Positions 1 to 7,512 of a DNA stretch of 10,890 bases are shown one piece after another. Source of the DNA: Holophagae bacterium (GTDB lineage Bacteria; Acidobacteriota; Thermoanaerobaculia; Thermoanaerobaculales; Sulfomarinibacteraceae); contig JAUWTC010000042.1 in NCBI GenBank assembly GCA_030609785.1, positions 1-10,890 on the forward strand, in the 5' to 3' direction. Under the pieces are notes generated by a model. The model was not told the DNA's origin. It searched no databases and worked only from the letters and a program-made list of their open reading frames with translations. The stretch's first letter is position 1; the number at the start of each line of letters is the position of its first letter. The position numbers and the translations under genes were made by a program.

Positions 1-638
1 GTGGCCTGTGCGGCAGGTGCCGATCCTCCCTGGTGCCGATGGCCGGCCTCAGGTGCCGCACCTGCGGCGGTCCGATCGACGATCCGGCCGAACCCTGTGT
101 CACCTGTGTCGCCGATCCAACCCCTCAGCGGGGAACCGTCGTGTGGGGCGAGTATGACGGCACGCTTCGGGACGCCGTGTTGACCCTCAAACACCGGGGC
201 CATGACCAGGTCGGTGCGGTGTTGGCTTCTCGGCTGGCAGCGAGAATCTCTTTGGAACCGTGGGTTGAGGGGGTTACCGTCGTCACGGCCGTCCCCTCAC
301 ACCCTCTTCACAGGCTTCGGCGCGGTTTCAACGCGGCTGAGATTCTTGCGCGTTCCTTGGCCCGCGCGATCGACCGGCCTTTCCGGGTGACCCTCCGCCG
401 TCATGGTCTCAGCCGCCAGGCCTCACGATCGCGGTCCGAACGAACGAGACTGCAACCCCGCCGCTTTTCCGCTCGCAAACCGGCGGCGATTCAGGAACAG
501 ACAATACTGTTGATCGATGACGTGATCACCACCGGAACCACCCTGAGACGGGCCGTGCAGGCACTGTTAAAAGGAGGGGCTTTCGAGGTTTACGCAGGGG
601 CTGCGGCCTTCACGCCCGACCCGAGGAGGATGGGATGA
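1..638 (+). CDS. ComF family phosphoribosyltransferase-like protein, 5' end outside the window
   Basis: The reading frame (first full codon at 3) is open to the left edge, so the gene starts before the window; GTG at 33 is not the likely start. The 211 visible residues begin with three CxxC pairs (CGRC at residues 3-6, CRTC at 18-21, CVTC at 32-35). These match the last three pairs of the N-terminal zinc-ribbon region of ComF/GntX-type proteins, so the first pair probably lies upstream. Next come the family motif VPSHPLHRLRRGFNAAEILARS and a PRPP-binding loop ILLIDDVITTGTTLRRA near nt 504-560. ComF-family members in naturally transformable bacteria aid uptake of single-stranded DNA at the cytoplasmic side, but many homologues sit in non-competent species with unknown substrates. 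The stop TGA overlaps the next gene's ATG (ATGA), which indicates translational coupling. The family is clear; the role here is not. Confidence 0.9.
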   Translation, partial: GLCGRCRSSLVPMAGLRCRTCGGPIDDPAEPCVTCVADPTPQRGTVVWGEYDGTLRDAVLTLKHRGHDQVGAVLASRLAARISLEPWVEGVTVVTAVPSHPLHRLRRGFNAAEILARSLARAIDRPFRVTLRRHGLSRQASRSRSERTRLQPRRFSARKPAAIQEQTILLIDDVITTGTTLRRAVQALLKGGAFEVYAGAAAFTPDPRRMG

Positions 639-1546
639 GCATTTTTGACAAACTGGTGGTGCACGGGCTCCCCCTGGTCCCGAAATTCATTGTTGAACGC
701 TTTGCAAGGCCGTACGTTGCCGGCTCAACGCTCGATGACGCGGTCAAGGCAATCCGCTCGATCATGGATGAGGGGGCCATGGCCACGGTCGATATCCTCG
801 GCGAGGAGGTCTCGGACCGGTCGGTGGCAACGAGCTACACCAACGAGTATCTCGAGGTCTTTGACGCCATCGCCTCCGAACGCCTGGACTCCAACGTCTC
901 GATCAAGCCGACGATGCTGGGCATGAAGATCGACGAAGCATTCTGCGCCGAAAACATCGACACGATTGCCGCCAAGGCCGCATCGACGGACAATTTCCTC
1001 CGGATCGACATGGAGGACCATACGACGACCGACCCGACGCTGCGCATCTACCGCACGATGGTCGAGAAGTTCGGCGGCCAACATGTCGGCGTCGTGCTCC
1101 AGGCCTACATGAGGCGAAACGTCGACGACATCAACAGCCTCATGGACCTCAGGCCGAACATTAGGATGTGCAAAGGCATCTACCGTGAACCCAGGGCCGT
1201 GGCGTGGGGCGGGTTTGAAACGATCAGGGAGAATTTCACTTACTCCGTCGAAAAACTCCTCAGGGCAGGCTCGTACGTCGGCATCGCAACGCACGACGCC
1301 CACCTGGTGTGGGCTTCGATGAGCCTGGTCGATCGGCTCGGTCTGTCCCGGGACCGGTATGAATTTCAGATGCTGTACGGTGTCGACCCGGAACTTCGGC
1401 GGATCATTCTCGACGGCGGCCACCGACTACGGGTCTATGTGCCGTTCGGCAAGGATTGGTACCCCTACTCGATGAGACGCCTTCGAGAAAACCCAACGAT
1501 CGCCAGGAACGTCTTGTTGGCGATGCTGGGCAAAAAAACACTGTGA
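635..1546 (+). CDS. Proline dehydrogenase, monofunctional
   Basis: This 303-residue protein matches the stand-alone FAD-dependent proline dehydrogenases (PutB and Thermus types, about 300 residues), which oxidise L-proline to pyrroline-5-carboxylate and pass electrons to the respiratory chain. Visible family motifs: SIKPTMLG (88-95, with the active-site lysine), IDMEDH (124-129), LQAYMRR (155-161), RMCKGIYREP (177-186), ATHD (218-221), QMLYGV (245-250) and the C-terminal YVPFGKDWYPYSMRRLRENP (268-287). The paired arginines R281-R282 hold the proline carboxylate in the family. ATG 635 is preceded by GAGGAGGA at 623-630 and overlaps the comF stop. No pyrroline-5-carboxylate dehydrogenase is in the window, so the second step of proline breakdown must be encoded elsewhere. 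An antisense open frame of 232 codons (725-1423) is a compositional shadow. Confidence 0.95.
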   Translation: MSIFDKLVVHGLPLVPKFIVERFARPYVAGSTLDDAVKAIRSIMDEGAMATVDILGEEVSDRSVATSYTNEYLEVFDAIASERLDSNVSIKPTMLGMKIDEAFCAENIDTIAAKAASTDNFLRIDMEDHTTTDPTLRIYRTMVEKFGGQHVGVVLQAYMRRNVDDINSLMDLRPNIRMCKGIYREPRAVAWGGFETIRENFTYSVEKLLRAGSYVGIATHDAHLVWASMSLVDRLGLSRDRYEFQMLYGVDPELRRIILDGGHRLRVYVPFGKDWYPYSMRRLRENPTIARNVLLAMLGKKTL

Positions 1547-1584
1547 ACACGGTGTCGTGCTCAACCAGAAGAACGGAGGAAACA

Positions 1585-2517
1585 ATGAATAAACTCAAAC
1601 ATGCGGCCGTTCTGGCATTGGCCCTCTTTATGACCCTCCCGGCATGGGCGGGGCCGCAGGCCCGAATTGCCGGCGTCGTCATCGACACCGCCGGCAACCC
1701 AATTCCGACAGCGGCCATCACCTACACCACGAACGAGCTGACCAATTTCGAAAAGACCATCAACGTCAAAGACGACGGCACCTTCAAGACGCTGATCCTG
1801 GATGCAACGCGAGTTTACATTTTCCACGTCTCGGCTTCCGGGTACATCGGCCATGACGAGGAGTTCAAGGTCTCCGTCGGAACCACGGATAACCACTTCG
1901 AATTTGTGCTGAAGACCACCGCCGAGGTCAGCGCTCAGCAAGTTCAGGAACTTTCGGAGCAACCTGGATACAAGGAGTTCGAAGAGGGCCGAAAACTGCT
2001 CAAGGCCGGCCAGCAGGAACAGGCCAAGGCCCTGTTCGAACAGGCGCTGGCCGCTGTTCCCGACCTCCTGCCGGCCATGGAATACCTGGCCCAGGTTCAG
2101 TACGAAACCGGGGACCTCGAAAGTGCCCTGGTTACGGCCAAGCGCTGCCTCGAAGAGGACGAGGAGTCCTTGGGCTGCCTGGCGATCGCGGCCAACGCAT
2201 CGGAGACGCTCGGAGACAAAGAAGGTCACGACCACTACATGGCCCTTTACCAGCAATTCAACCCCGAAGATCCCGCCTCCCTTTTCAATCAGGCTGTCGT
2301 GTTCCTCAATGCGATGGATGATGAGAAGGCCAAGCCCCTCCTGGAGCAATGCCTGGATGCTGATCCCGAATTCCCGAAATGCCTTTTCGAATATGGAATG
2401 GTCCTGCTCCGCGGGGGCGATCTCGACGGCGCCAAGGCTCAATTCGAGAAATACCTCGAGGTTGCACCCGATGGGGAGGATGCCTCCACCGCTGCCGAAA
2501 CGGTGAAGTATCTCTAG
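1585..2517 (+). CDS. Secreted protein with carboxypeptidase-regulatory-like domain and TPR repeats
   Basis: The start is ATG 1585, preceded by GGAGGA at 1575-1580. It gives 310 residues with a clean signal peptide (MNKLKHAAVLALALFMTLPAWA, likely cut after residue 22). The same frame opens at 1456 inside the proline dehydrogenase gene, but that start would bury the signal peptide. Residues about 24-112 look like a beta-sandwich of the carboxypeptidase-regulatory/transthyretin-like type (ARIAGVVIDTAGNPIPTAAITY, DGTFKTLIL, YIFHVSASGY). Residues about 128-310 are helical tetratricopeptide units with typical G/A/Y spacing (AGQQEQAKALFEQALAAVPD, TGDLESALVTAKRCLEED, GGDLDGAKAQFEKYLEVAPD). It probably acts outside the inner membrane as a protein-interaction scaffold; no catalytic motif is visible. 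It lies 38 nt after proline dehydrogenase and 3 nt before uridine kinase, so it is likely cotranscribed with both, though no shared function is obvious. Confidence 0.85.
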   Translation: MNKLKHAAVLALALFMTLPAWAGPQARIAGVVIDTAGNPIPTAAITYTTNELTNFEKTINVKDDGTFKTLILDATRVYIFHVSASGYIGHDEEFKVSVGTTDNHFEFVLKTTAEVSAQQVQELSEQPGYKEFEEGRKLLKAGQQEQAKALFEQALAAVPDLLPAMEYLAQVQYETGDLESALVTAKRCLEEDEESLGCLAIAANASETLGDKEGHDHYMALYQQFNPEDPASLFNQAVVFLNAMDDEKAKPLLEQCLDADPEFPKCLFEYGMVLLRGGDLDGAKAQFEKYLEVAPDGEDASTAAETVKYL

Positions 2518-2520
2518 ACA

Positions 2521-3144
2521 ATGACGAGACCTCTGATCATCGGCGTCGCCGGTGGCACGGGTTCCGGGAAGACGACCGTCGCCCGGGCCATCGTTGAGCG
2601 AGTCGGCGCCGACCGAATCCTGGAGATAACTCAGGACCGCTACTACGCAGACCTGAAACACCTGCCCTTGACGGCCAGAAATAACCGCAACTACGACCAC
2701 CCAGACTCGATCGAAGGTTCACTGTTGGTATGGCACCTCCGCCGACTCAAGGAGGACCTGCCGGCGGATCTGCCCCTCTATGATTTCAACCGCCATGAGC
2801 GGCGGCCCGAAACCGAGACGGTTTCGGCCAAGCCTGTCATTCTTGTTGAAGGCATCTTGATCTTCGCCTTGACCGAGATCCGGGAGTTGCTGGACATCAA
2901 GGTCTTCGTCGACACCGACTCGGACGTGCGGTTTATCAGGCGCTTGACTCGAGACATGGGAGAGCGAGGGAGGACGCTGGAGAGCGTCGTCGACCAGTGG
3001 CTCGAAACCGTTCGGCCGATGCACCTGGAATTCGTCGAACCCTCCAAACGGTGGGCCGACGTGATCATCCCGGAGGGGGGCTTCAACACGGTCGCCCTGG
3101 ATTTTTTGATCAGTCGCATCGAAACACACGGTAACCCAGGATAG
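2521..3144 (+). CDS. udk: Uridine kinase
   Basis: This 207-residue P-loop kinase phosphorylates uridine (and usually cytidine) to UMP or CMP in pyrimidine salvage. Seen in the sequence: Walker A in GVAGGTGSGKTT (8-19), the catalytic-region aspartate in QDRYY (38-42), NYDHPDSI (57-64), YDFNRHERR (87-95), the Walker B-like strand VILVEGIL (106-113), KVFVDTDSDVRFIRRLTRD (127-145) and the lid segment RGRTLESVVDQW (149-160). All are normal for Udk, and the length is typical. The start lies three nt after the upstream stop with no clear Shine-Dalgarno, so translation is probably coupled to the upstream TPR gene. A related phosphoribulokinase/uridine kinase family member is the only realistic alternative. 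Confidence 0.93.
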   Translation: MTRPLIIGVAGGTGSGKTTVARAIVERVGADRILEITQDRYYADLKHLPLTARNNRNYDHPDSIEGSLLVWHLRRLKEDLPADLPLYDFNRHERRPETETVSAKPVILVEGILIFALTEIRELLDIKVFVDTDSDVRFIRRLTRDMGERGRTLESVVDQWLETVRPMHLEFVEPSKRWADVIIPEGGFNTVALDFLISRIETHGNPG

Positions 3145-3216
3145 AGTAGGATAGACGACCTCTGGCGGTTACGGTGTTGAGATGCGTTTCTACATCGTGT
3201 CCGGCAGCATGACATC

Positions 3217-4479
3217 ATGCCTCGAATTATTACCGTTTCCTCCGGCAAGGGCGGGGTGGGTAAGACCACCTTTGCGGTGAACTTTGCCCTGACACTGTCC
3301 CGAGTCGCCCCGACCGTTCTTGTTGATTTGGACACCGGCACATCGTCCATCCGGAACACCCTCGAAACGCCCGTCCGTAAGGATCTCTACCATTTTTTCA
3401 GAAAGGGGCAGAGGCTCGCCGACTGCGTGACTCAACTCGACCCCAAGCTGGATCCTCAGGGGCTTTTCAGCAACTTCTCCTTCGTCGCGGCACCGATGCA
3501 CTCGATCGACGAGATCACCAACTGGAGTGATACCTCTCGTTGGAAGCTGGTGCACGCGATCAACGAACTTCCGGCAGAATTCGTCATCCTCGACCTCCGC
3601 GCCGGCCTTGATACCAATGTCATCGACTTCCTTCCCCTCTCCAATTCGGGCATCCTGGTATTCACACCCCATCATCCTGCGGCAACTTTGGCGGCCGGGG
3701 ACATCGTCAAGAGCCTTCTGTTTCGGAAGCTGAGGTTCATCTTTTCGACCGATTCTCCCTTCTTCAGGCAGCATGGCGCCCTTGCCAACCAGCACCGTAT
3801 GGTCAACGAACTTCTCAATCAGGTGGAGGACGTCTATGAGGACGGACTCCCCAACCTCGACGCCTTCCTCCAGGACCTCTTGATGTCCCTGGGCAACAAC
3901 CCCTACCTCGAAACGATCGCCAATGTCGTGCACTCCTTCGGAGTCTACTTCGTACTCAACATGTTTGACGGCGTCGAGGAGAGCTATGACACCGCCGTCC
4001 GGCCATTCGTTGATTACCTGAAGAACGGCCTTTCGGCCCACCTCAAACTGACCAACCTCGGCTGGGTTATCAAGGACGATGCCATCCATTCGGCCAACTG
4101 CAGCCGGCGACCGATCCTGCTTCAGCCGTCCGAACAAAAAAAGGCGCCGGCCCCCCTGGACCCCGTAATGCGGGAATTGGCGAACATCGAAAGCTCGGTC
4201 TTCGGTCTACCGGAACCCAAAGACGTCACACCACGAATCAGCCCCACTCGGGATGAACTCCTCAACATCAGTGACCGGTCACCTCTGGATCGGCAGTTGG
4301 AGATCCTCAACACGATGTACCACACCGAGGGGTCAATGCAGGTCCGCAACAACTTCGCCTACATCACGCACCGGGTCCTTCACGTCGTCCGGAGTCTCCC
4401 GGCCGACAGTTTCGGACAGAGCCAGCTCTTGACACCTCTGGAGATTTTTCACAAGGTCTTCCCGGACCTGCCCGGCTAG
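3217..4479 (+). CDS. MinD/FlhG-like P-loop ATPase with long C-terminal extension
   Basis: This 420-residue protein has the deviant Walker A of the ParA/MinD group (SSGKGGVGKTTFAVNFA, 8-24, signature lysine K11), DLDTGT (37-42) where MinD/FlhG proteins carry their first nucleotide-sensing loop, and VILDLRAG (123-130) at the second. LNMFDG (247-252) and RRPILLQPSEQK (297-308) also recur in orphan FlhG-like ATPases. Residues about 165-240 form a charged helical insert (FRKLRFIF...LLNQVEDVYEDGLPNLDAFLQDLL) larger than in plain MinD. Residues about 310-420 extend past the ATPase fold and show no membrane-targeting amphipathic helix that I can recognise. ATG 3217 is the first possible start after an in-frame TGA at 3178, and no ribosome-binding site is visible. 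No MinC, MinE, ParB or flagellar gene lies nearby, so the cargo is unknown. Confidence 0.85.
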   Translation: MPRIITVSSGKGGVGKTTFAVNFALTLSRVAPTVLVDLDTGTSSIRNTLETPVRKDLYHFFRKGQRLADCVTQLDPKLDPQGLFSNFSFVAAPMHSIDEITNWSDTSRWKLVHAINELPAEFVILDLRAGLDTNVIDFLPLSNSGILVFTPHHPAATLAAGDIVKSLLFRKLRFIFSTDSPFFRQHGALANQHRMVNELLNQVEDVYEDGLPNLDAFLQDLLMSLGNNPYLETIANVVHSFGVYFVLNMFDGVEESYDTAVRPFVDYLKNGLSAHLKLTNLGWVIKDDAIHSANCSRRPILLQPSEQKKAPAPLDPVMRELANIESSVFGLPEPKDVTPRISPTRDELLNISDRSPLDRQLEILNTMYHTEGSMQVRNNFAYITHRVLHVVRSLPADSFGQSQLLTPLEIFHKVFPDLPG

Positions 4480-4500
4480 AGGCCCGGTTGGGCCTCTAGC
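4475..4500. terminator. Perfect 11-bp dyad between convergent genes, possible bidirectional terminator
   Basis: GCTAGAGGCCC (4475-4485) and GGGCCTCTAGC (4490-4500) are exact reverse complements around the 4-nt loop GGTT. The left arm contains the TAG stop of the ATPase gene. The right arm ends one base before the hfq stop (complement of TCA at 4501-4503). Neither strand has a U-run after the stem, so it is not a textbook intrinsic terminator. It could still stop transcription with help or protect both 3' ends from exonucleases. Confidence 0.6.
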
Positions 4501-4836
4501 TCACCTGGCAACAGCAGCCCGCTTCCGCCGCCTGGTCCGCAATTCCTCTTCCTTGAACATGAACTTGATGCTGTGCTTGAACAGCAGCAAATTGGGCGCA
4601 TCATTGCGGTTGAGCTTGATGCAGTTCTTGTCGTACCACTCGATCCAGCCGACCAATTCGGTACCGTCCGTCAGAACGACGACCATCGAAGTGCGACCCT
4701 GCATCTGCTTGAGGTAGTAATAACTTTCCGCGTTGGTTTGTTCAGCCGGCACCTGTTTCCGCCGACCCGAGGTACGGGCCGGAAACCGTTCCATGGTCTC
4801 GGTCATTGACGGCCGGATCAATTTTCGATCAGACAT
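4501..4836 (-). CDS. hfq: Hfq-like RNA chaperone, divergent long form
   Basis: This 111-residue protein has an Sm/Hfq core at about 38-96: YYYLKQMQGRTSMVVVLTDG, then ELVGWIEWYDKNCIKLNRN, then LLLFKHSIKFMFK. FKH at 86-88 aligns with the YKH motif of Hfq, whose lysine and histidine line the proximal RNA-binding pore; IEWYD aligns with IESFD. By eye, the usual proximal-face glutamine (Gln8 in E. coli) is replaced, and the rim cluster RRER reduces to a single arginine (QGR). A 37-residue N-terminal extension (KLIRPS...) and a basic tail (RTRRRKRAAVAR) flank the core; the tail could supply extra RNA contacts. Hfq hexamers pair small RNAs with mRNAs. ATG 4834-4836 follows GGGAGG at a good distance. 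It is last in the pta-purD-purE-PSP1 group, 166 nt after the PSP1 gene. Confidence 0.85.
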   Translation of the reverse strand: MSDRKLIRPSMTETMERFPARTSGRRKQVPAEQTNAESYYYLKQMQGRTSMVVVLTDGTELVGWIEWYDKNCIKLNRNDAPNLLLFKHSIKFMFKEEELRTRRRKRAAVAR

Positions 4837-4928
4837 GATCGCCTCCCGACGGCCCTGCCGGGCGTCACCAGTCGTCGCACCCCCGTGAAACTACTTGAAA
4901 GAACCTGCCACAAGGCTTGACAGACTGG

Positions 4929-4951
4929 CCTGGTGAGTTGGTTGCACCAGG
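4929..4951 (-). promoter_or_regulatory. Inverted repeat in the hfq leader
   Basis: CCTGGTG (4929-4935) and CACCAGG (4945-4951) are perfect complements with a 9-nt loop. The repeat overlaps the proposed hfq -10 element. It could be an operator, a 5' hairpin of the hfq mRNA or a weak 3' hairpin for the upstream gene. No U-run follows on the minus strand. Confidence 0.35.
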
Positions 4952-4977
4952 ATACCAGAACCCGGCGTTGATGAACA
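4949..4977 (-). promoter_or_regulatory. Possible sigma70-type promoter for hfq
   Basis: On the minus strand, TATCCT (4954 to 4949) is preceded by TGG, giving an extended -10, and lies 17 nt after TGTTCA (4977 to 4972), a weak -35. It sits in the only sizeable gap of the minus-strand group (4837-5002), which would let hfq be expressed apart from the upstream genes. The match is modest. Confidence 0.3.
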
Positions 4978-5002
4978 CTACGCCGATTCCTGTGCTGCGG
5001 TT

Positions 5003-5716
5003 TCACTCCTGAGGTGGTTTCCGCTTCCGCTTCTGGAGTTCAGGATACTGCTCGACCTCGTGTGCCAGGCAGCACATCAGGCGGCCGCACATTCCGGAGA
5101 TTTTTGCGGGATTCAGGCTGAGGTTCTGACGCTTGGCCATCCGAACCGTCACGGAGTGAAACCGGTTCATGAAGGTTGCACAACACAGGCCGCGCCCGCA
5201 CGGACCCAGCCCCCCGGTCAGCCGCGAGCCGTCCCGAACTCCCATGGCACGCATGTCGACCCTCTTCTGGTATCGGCGTCCGAGGTCTCGCAGGAGAGGT
5301 CGAAAATCCACCCTCTGTTCCGCGGTGAAAAATACCAGAATCGAGTCGCCCGCCAATGGAATCTGGACGCGAATGGGCCGAATTTCCAAGTTGAGTTCTG
5401 TCGCTCGGCGACGAATGTACCGCTCGATCTCACCCGCCTGCTCCTGGTTCTCCTGGTCGATACGACCTTCTTCGGCCATCGCAAACCGGAGAATTCGACC
5501 CGGTCTCTTTCGCGGCGGCTTCACGACCGGGGCGGTGAACCGGGTCACCCGACCCAGGAACTCGCCGTCGGCGGTTTCAATGATGACCTCATCATCATGT
5601 CGAACGATCAACGAACCCGTCCGACAGACCACCGGCTGCAGTTCCGGAATAACGACCACACGAACCAGATCTTCACACAGGATGGGGATCGGGGTTTCTT
5701 TCATCGGACACGTCAC
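5003..5716 (-). CDS. PSP1 domain protein, RicT (YaaT) family
   Basis: This 237-residue protein carries the PSP1/RicT signature: VRDGSRLTGGLGPCGRGLCCATF (160-182), MAKRQNLSLNPAKISGMCGRLMCCL (193-217), with cysteines 173, 178, 179, 210, 215 and 216. In Bacillus subtilis RicT joins RicA and RicF in an iron-sulfur complex that influences RNase Y-dependent mRNA processing, sporulation and competence. The cysteine pattern is intact here, so metal binding is plausible. The basic C-terminus (QKRKRKPPQE) is unremarkable. The start is taken as GTG 5714-5716: GAGGGAGG (5730 to 5723) is 6 nt upstream and the GTG overlaps the purE stop (GTGA). ATG at 5702-5704 would place that site too far away. RicA and RicF are not in the window. 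Its neighbour hfq suggests an RNA-related context. Confidence 0.88.
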   Translation of the reverse strand: MTCPMKETPIPILCEDLVRVVVIPELQPVVCRTGSLIVRHDDEVIIETADGEFLGRVTRFTAPVVKPPRKRPGRILRFAMAEEGRIDQENQEQAGEIERYIRRRATELNLEIRPIRVQIPLAGDSILVFFTAEQRVDFRPLLRDLGRRYQKRVDMRAMGVRDGSRLTGGLGPCGRGLCCATFMNRFHSVTVRMAKRQNLSLNPAKISGMCGRLMCCLAHEVEQYPELQKRKRKPPQE

Positions 5717-6228
5717 TGATGGCCTCCCTCGATGGCGGCAACGACCTCACGTTCCGCGGCTTCGATCCGCTCAGCATCCGCTCGCCGTCGCGCGACGAGC
5801 CCTTCGGCAACATCCGGCCGCCGGCTCGCGATCAACTGGGCGGCGAAGAAGGCTGCGTTTCGTGCTCCGGCAGGCCCGACGGCAAAGGTCGCAACGGGAA
5901 TTCCGGCCGGCATCTGAACGGTCGCCAGTAAAGCATCCATCCCATCCATCACCCCCCCCGGAAGGGGTACCCCCAAGACCGGTCGTATCGTATGGGCCGC
6001 GACGACTCCTGCGAGGTGCGCCGCCATTCCCGCTGCACAGATAAAGGCGCAGCACCCCTGGGCCTCGGACCGACGAACCAGCTCGACCGTCCTCTCCGGA
6101 GTTCGATGGGCGGAACTGACGTGCACACGAAATCTGATGCCCAGATCCTCCAAAAGACCGACAGCTCCCTTGAGGTGCTTCCAGTCCGAAGATGAACCCA
6201 TCAGGATGACAACTTCAACGTCACTCAC
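5713..6228 (-). CDS. purE: N5-carboxyaminoimidazole ribonucleotide mutase
   Basis: This is class I PurE, which converts N5-CAIR to CAIR in purine synthesis. Motifs: LMGSSSDW (9-16), HVSSAHRTPERTVELV with the conserved SAHR, AAGMAAHLAGVVAAHTIRPVLGVPL, and the long segment MPAGIPVATFAVGPAGARNAAFFAAQLIA. All are characteristic of the octameric mutase. I choose GTG 6226-6228 (171 residues) rather than GTG 6232-6234: the Shine-Dalgarno GAGGAG (6239 to 6234) lies 5 nt before the former but overlaps the latter. Either way the gene is translationally coupled to purD, whose TGA is at 6231-6233. Its own stop overlaps the start of the PSP1 gene. Class I PurE normally needs PurK, which is not in the window. 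Confidence 0.93.
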   Translation of the reverse strand: MSDVEVVILMGSSSDWKHLKGAVGLLEDLGIRFRVHVSSAHRTPERTVELVRRSEAQGCCAFICAAGMAAHLAGVVAAHTIRPVLGVPLPGGVMDGMDALLATVQMPAGIPVATFAVGPAGARNAAFFAAQLIASRRPDVAEGLVARRRADAERIEAAEREVVAAIEGGHQ

Positions 6229-6230
6229 GC

Positions 6231-7508
6231 TCACTCCTCTTGTGCCAGCGTGTCGGCTCCGATGTCCCGCCGAAACGTCTTGCCGTCAAAATTGATCGTG
6301 CCCAGCCCCCTGTAGGCCGTCTCCAAGGCCGCTTCGAGATTCGGGCCCCTCCCGCACACCGAAAGCACCCTGCCGCCCGATGTCAACAGTCGGTCGCCCT
6401 CCATCCGGGTTCCGGCATGGTAGACCGTCACCGCCGGCTGTGCCATCGCCTCTTCAATTCCGGTAATGTCATCACCCTTACGAGGCAGGCCCGGATACCC
6501 GTAAGCCGCCGCCACGACGCACGCCACGACCTCCCGCCGCCACGACAACCCGCCGGGCGCCAACTGGCCGTCTGCCGCACTCTTCACCAGGGCGGCAAAG
6601 GACCCTTCGAGCCTCAACAGCACCACCTGCGTTTCCGGGTCACCGAAACGGCAGTTGAACTCCAAGACCTTGGGGCCGTCTTCAGTCAACATCAGGCCGG
6701 CGTAGAGTACGCCGCGATATTCTCGGCCTTCGGCCGCCATCCCCTGAATCACCGGCGTGATCACCGTATCCATGATCGTCCGGCCCAATCCCTTGGGCAG
6801 TCCCATCGCAGGGGAGTGGGCGCCCATCCCTCCGGTGTTGGGCCCGGAATCACCTTCGCCGATCCTCTTGTAATCCCTCGAAGTGGCCAACGGAAGGGCA
6901 TTCACCCCGTCGGAAATCGCCATGAAGGACACTTCGGTCCCAACGACGAACTCCTCGACCAGGACCTTCGTCCCGGCTTCACCGAAGGATCGCCGACCGA
7001 AAAAAGTCTCGAGTGCCTCGTCAAGTTCCTCTTGGTCGCTCGGAATCAAAACGCCCTTGCCCGCAGCCAGGCCGTCGGCCTTTAACACGACTGGGAAACC
7101 AAATTTCTTGGCGGCCTCCCGTGCCTGCTCCTCAGTATCGACGCACATCGCCTGAGGCGTCGCGATCTCGTGTCGATGACAGAAATCCTTGGCGAAGACC
7201 TTGGAACTTTCCAATTGTGCGGCGACGCTGGTGGGCCCGAACAGGCACAGTCCCCTTTTTGAAAATTCATCGCCAATACCCAAGGCCAGAGGCAACTCCG
7301 GTCCCACAACGGTCAGGTCGATTCTCAGATCGGCCGCCGCCTCGGCCAAGGCCGGAATATTATCGACCGCCACGGGTAGGAGATCTGCGGCCTGTGCGAT
7401 CCCTGGATTACCGGGAGCGGCGAATACCTCCGACACCTCCGGCGACCGTCTCAAAGCATGGACGATGGCATGTTCGCGTGCTCCCGAGCCGACAACCAGT
7501 ACCCTCAC
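6231..7508 (-). CDS. purD: Phosphoribosylamine-glycine ligase (GAR synthetase)
   Basis: This 425-residue ATP-grasp enzyme joins glycine to phosphoribosylamine using ATP, the second step of de novo purine synthesis. Visible: VVGSGAREHAI (5-15), VVGPELPLALGIGDEF (67-82), GPTSVAAQLESSKVFAK (91-107), the ATP-grasp strand VVLKADGLAAGKGV (140-153), VLVEEFVVGTEVSF (182-195), SRDYKRIGEGDSGPNTGGMGAHSP (210-233) and the metal-binding LEFNCRFGDPETQ (282-294). Length and motif order are standard. It starts with GTG 7506-7508, helped by an AGGGG stretch in the last codons of pta; the gap to the pta stop is 4 nt. PurE follows immediately. Confidence 0.95.
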   Translation of the reverse strand: MRVLVVGSGAREHAIVHALRRSPEVSEVFAAPGNPGIAQAADLLPVAVDNIPALAEAAADLRIDLTVVGPELPLALGIGDEFSKRGLCLFGPTSVAAQLESSKVFAKDFCHRHEIATPQAMCVDTEEQAREAAKKFGFPVVLKADGLAAGKGVLIPSDQEELDEALETFFGRRSFGEAGTKVLVEEFVVGTEVSFMAISDGVNALPLATSRDYKRIGEGDSGPNTGGMGAHSPAMGLPKGLGRTIMDTVITPVIQGMAAEGREYRGVLYAGLMLTEDGPKVLEFNCRFGDPETQVVLLRLEGSFAALVKSAADGQLAPGGLSWRREVVACVVAAAYGYPGLPRKGDDITGIEEAMAQPAVTVYHAGTRMEGDRLLTSGGRVLSVCGRGPNLEAALETAYRGLGTINFDGKTFRRDIGADTLAQEE

Positions 7509-7512
7509 GAGA

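Noticed and set aside
725..1423. 232-codon reading frame antisense to proline dehydrogenase
   Set aside because: It is a mirror of a conserved GC-rich gene with no recognisable domain or ribosome-binding site.
1456..1584. N-terminal extension of the first TPR protein inside the proline dehydrogenase gene
   Set aside because: It would bury a perfect signal peptide. ATG 1585 has its own GGAGGA site, and the extension lies in another frame of a conserved gene.
1561..2700. 379-codon reading frame antisense to the TPR and uridine kinase genes
   Set aside because: It spans two conserved genes on the other strand, and its repetitive composition reflects the TPR codons.
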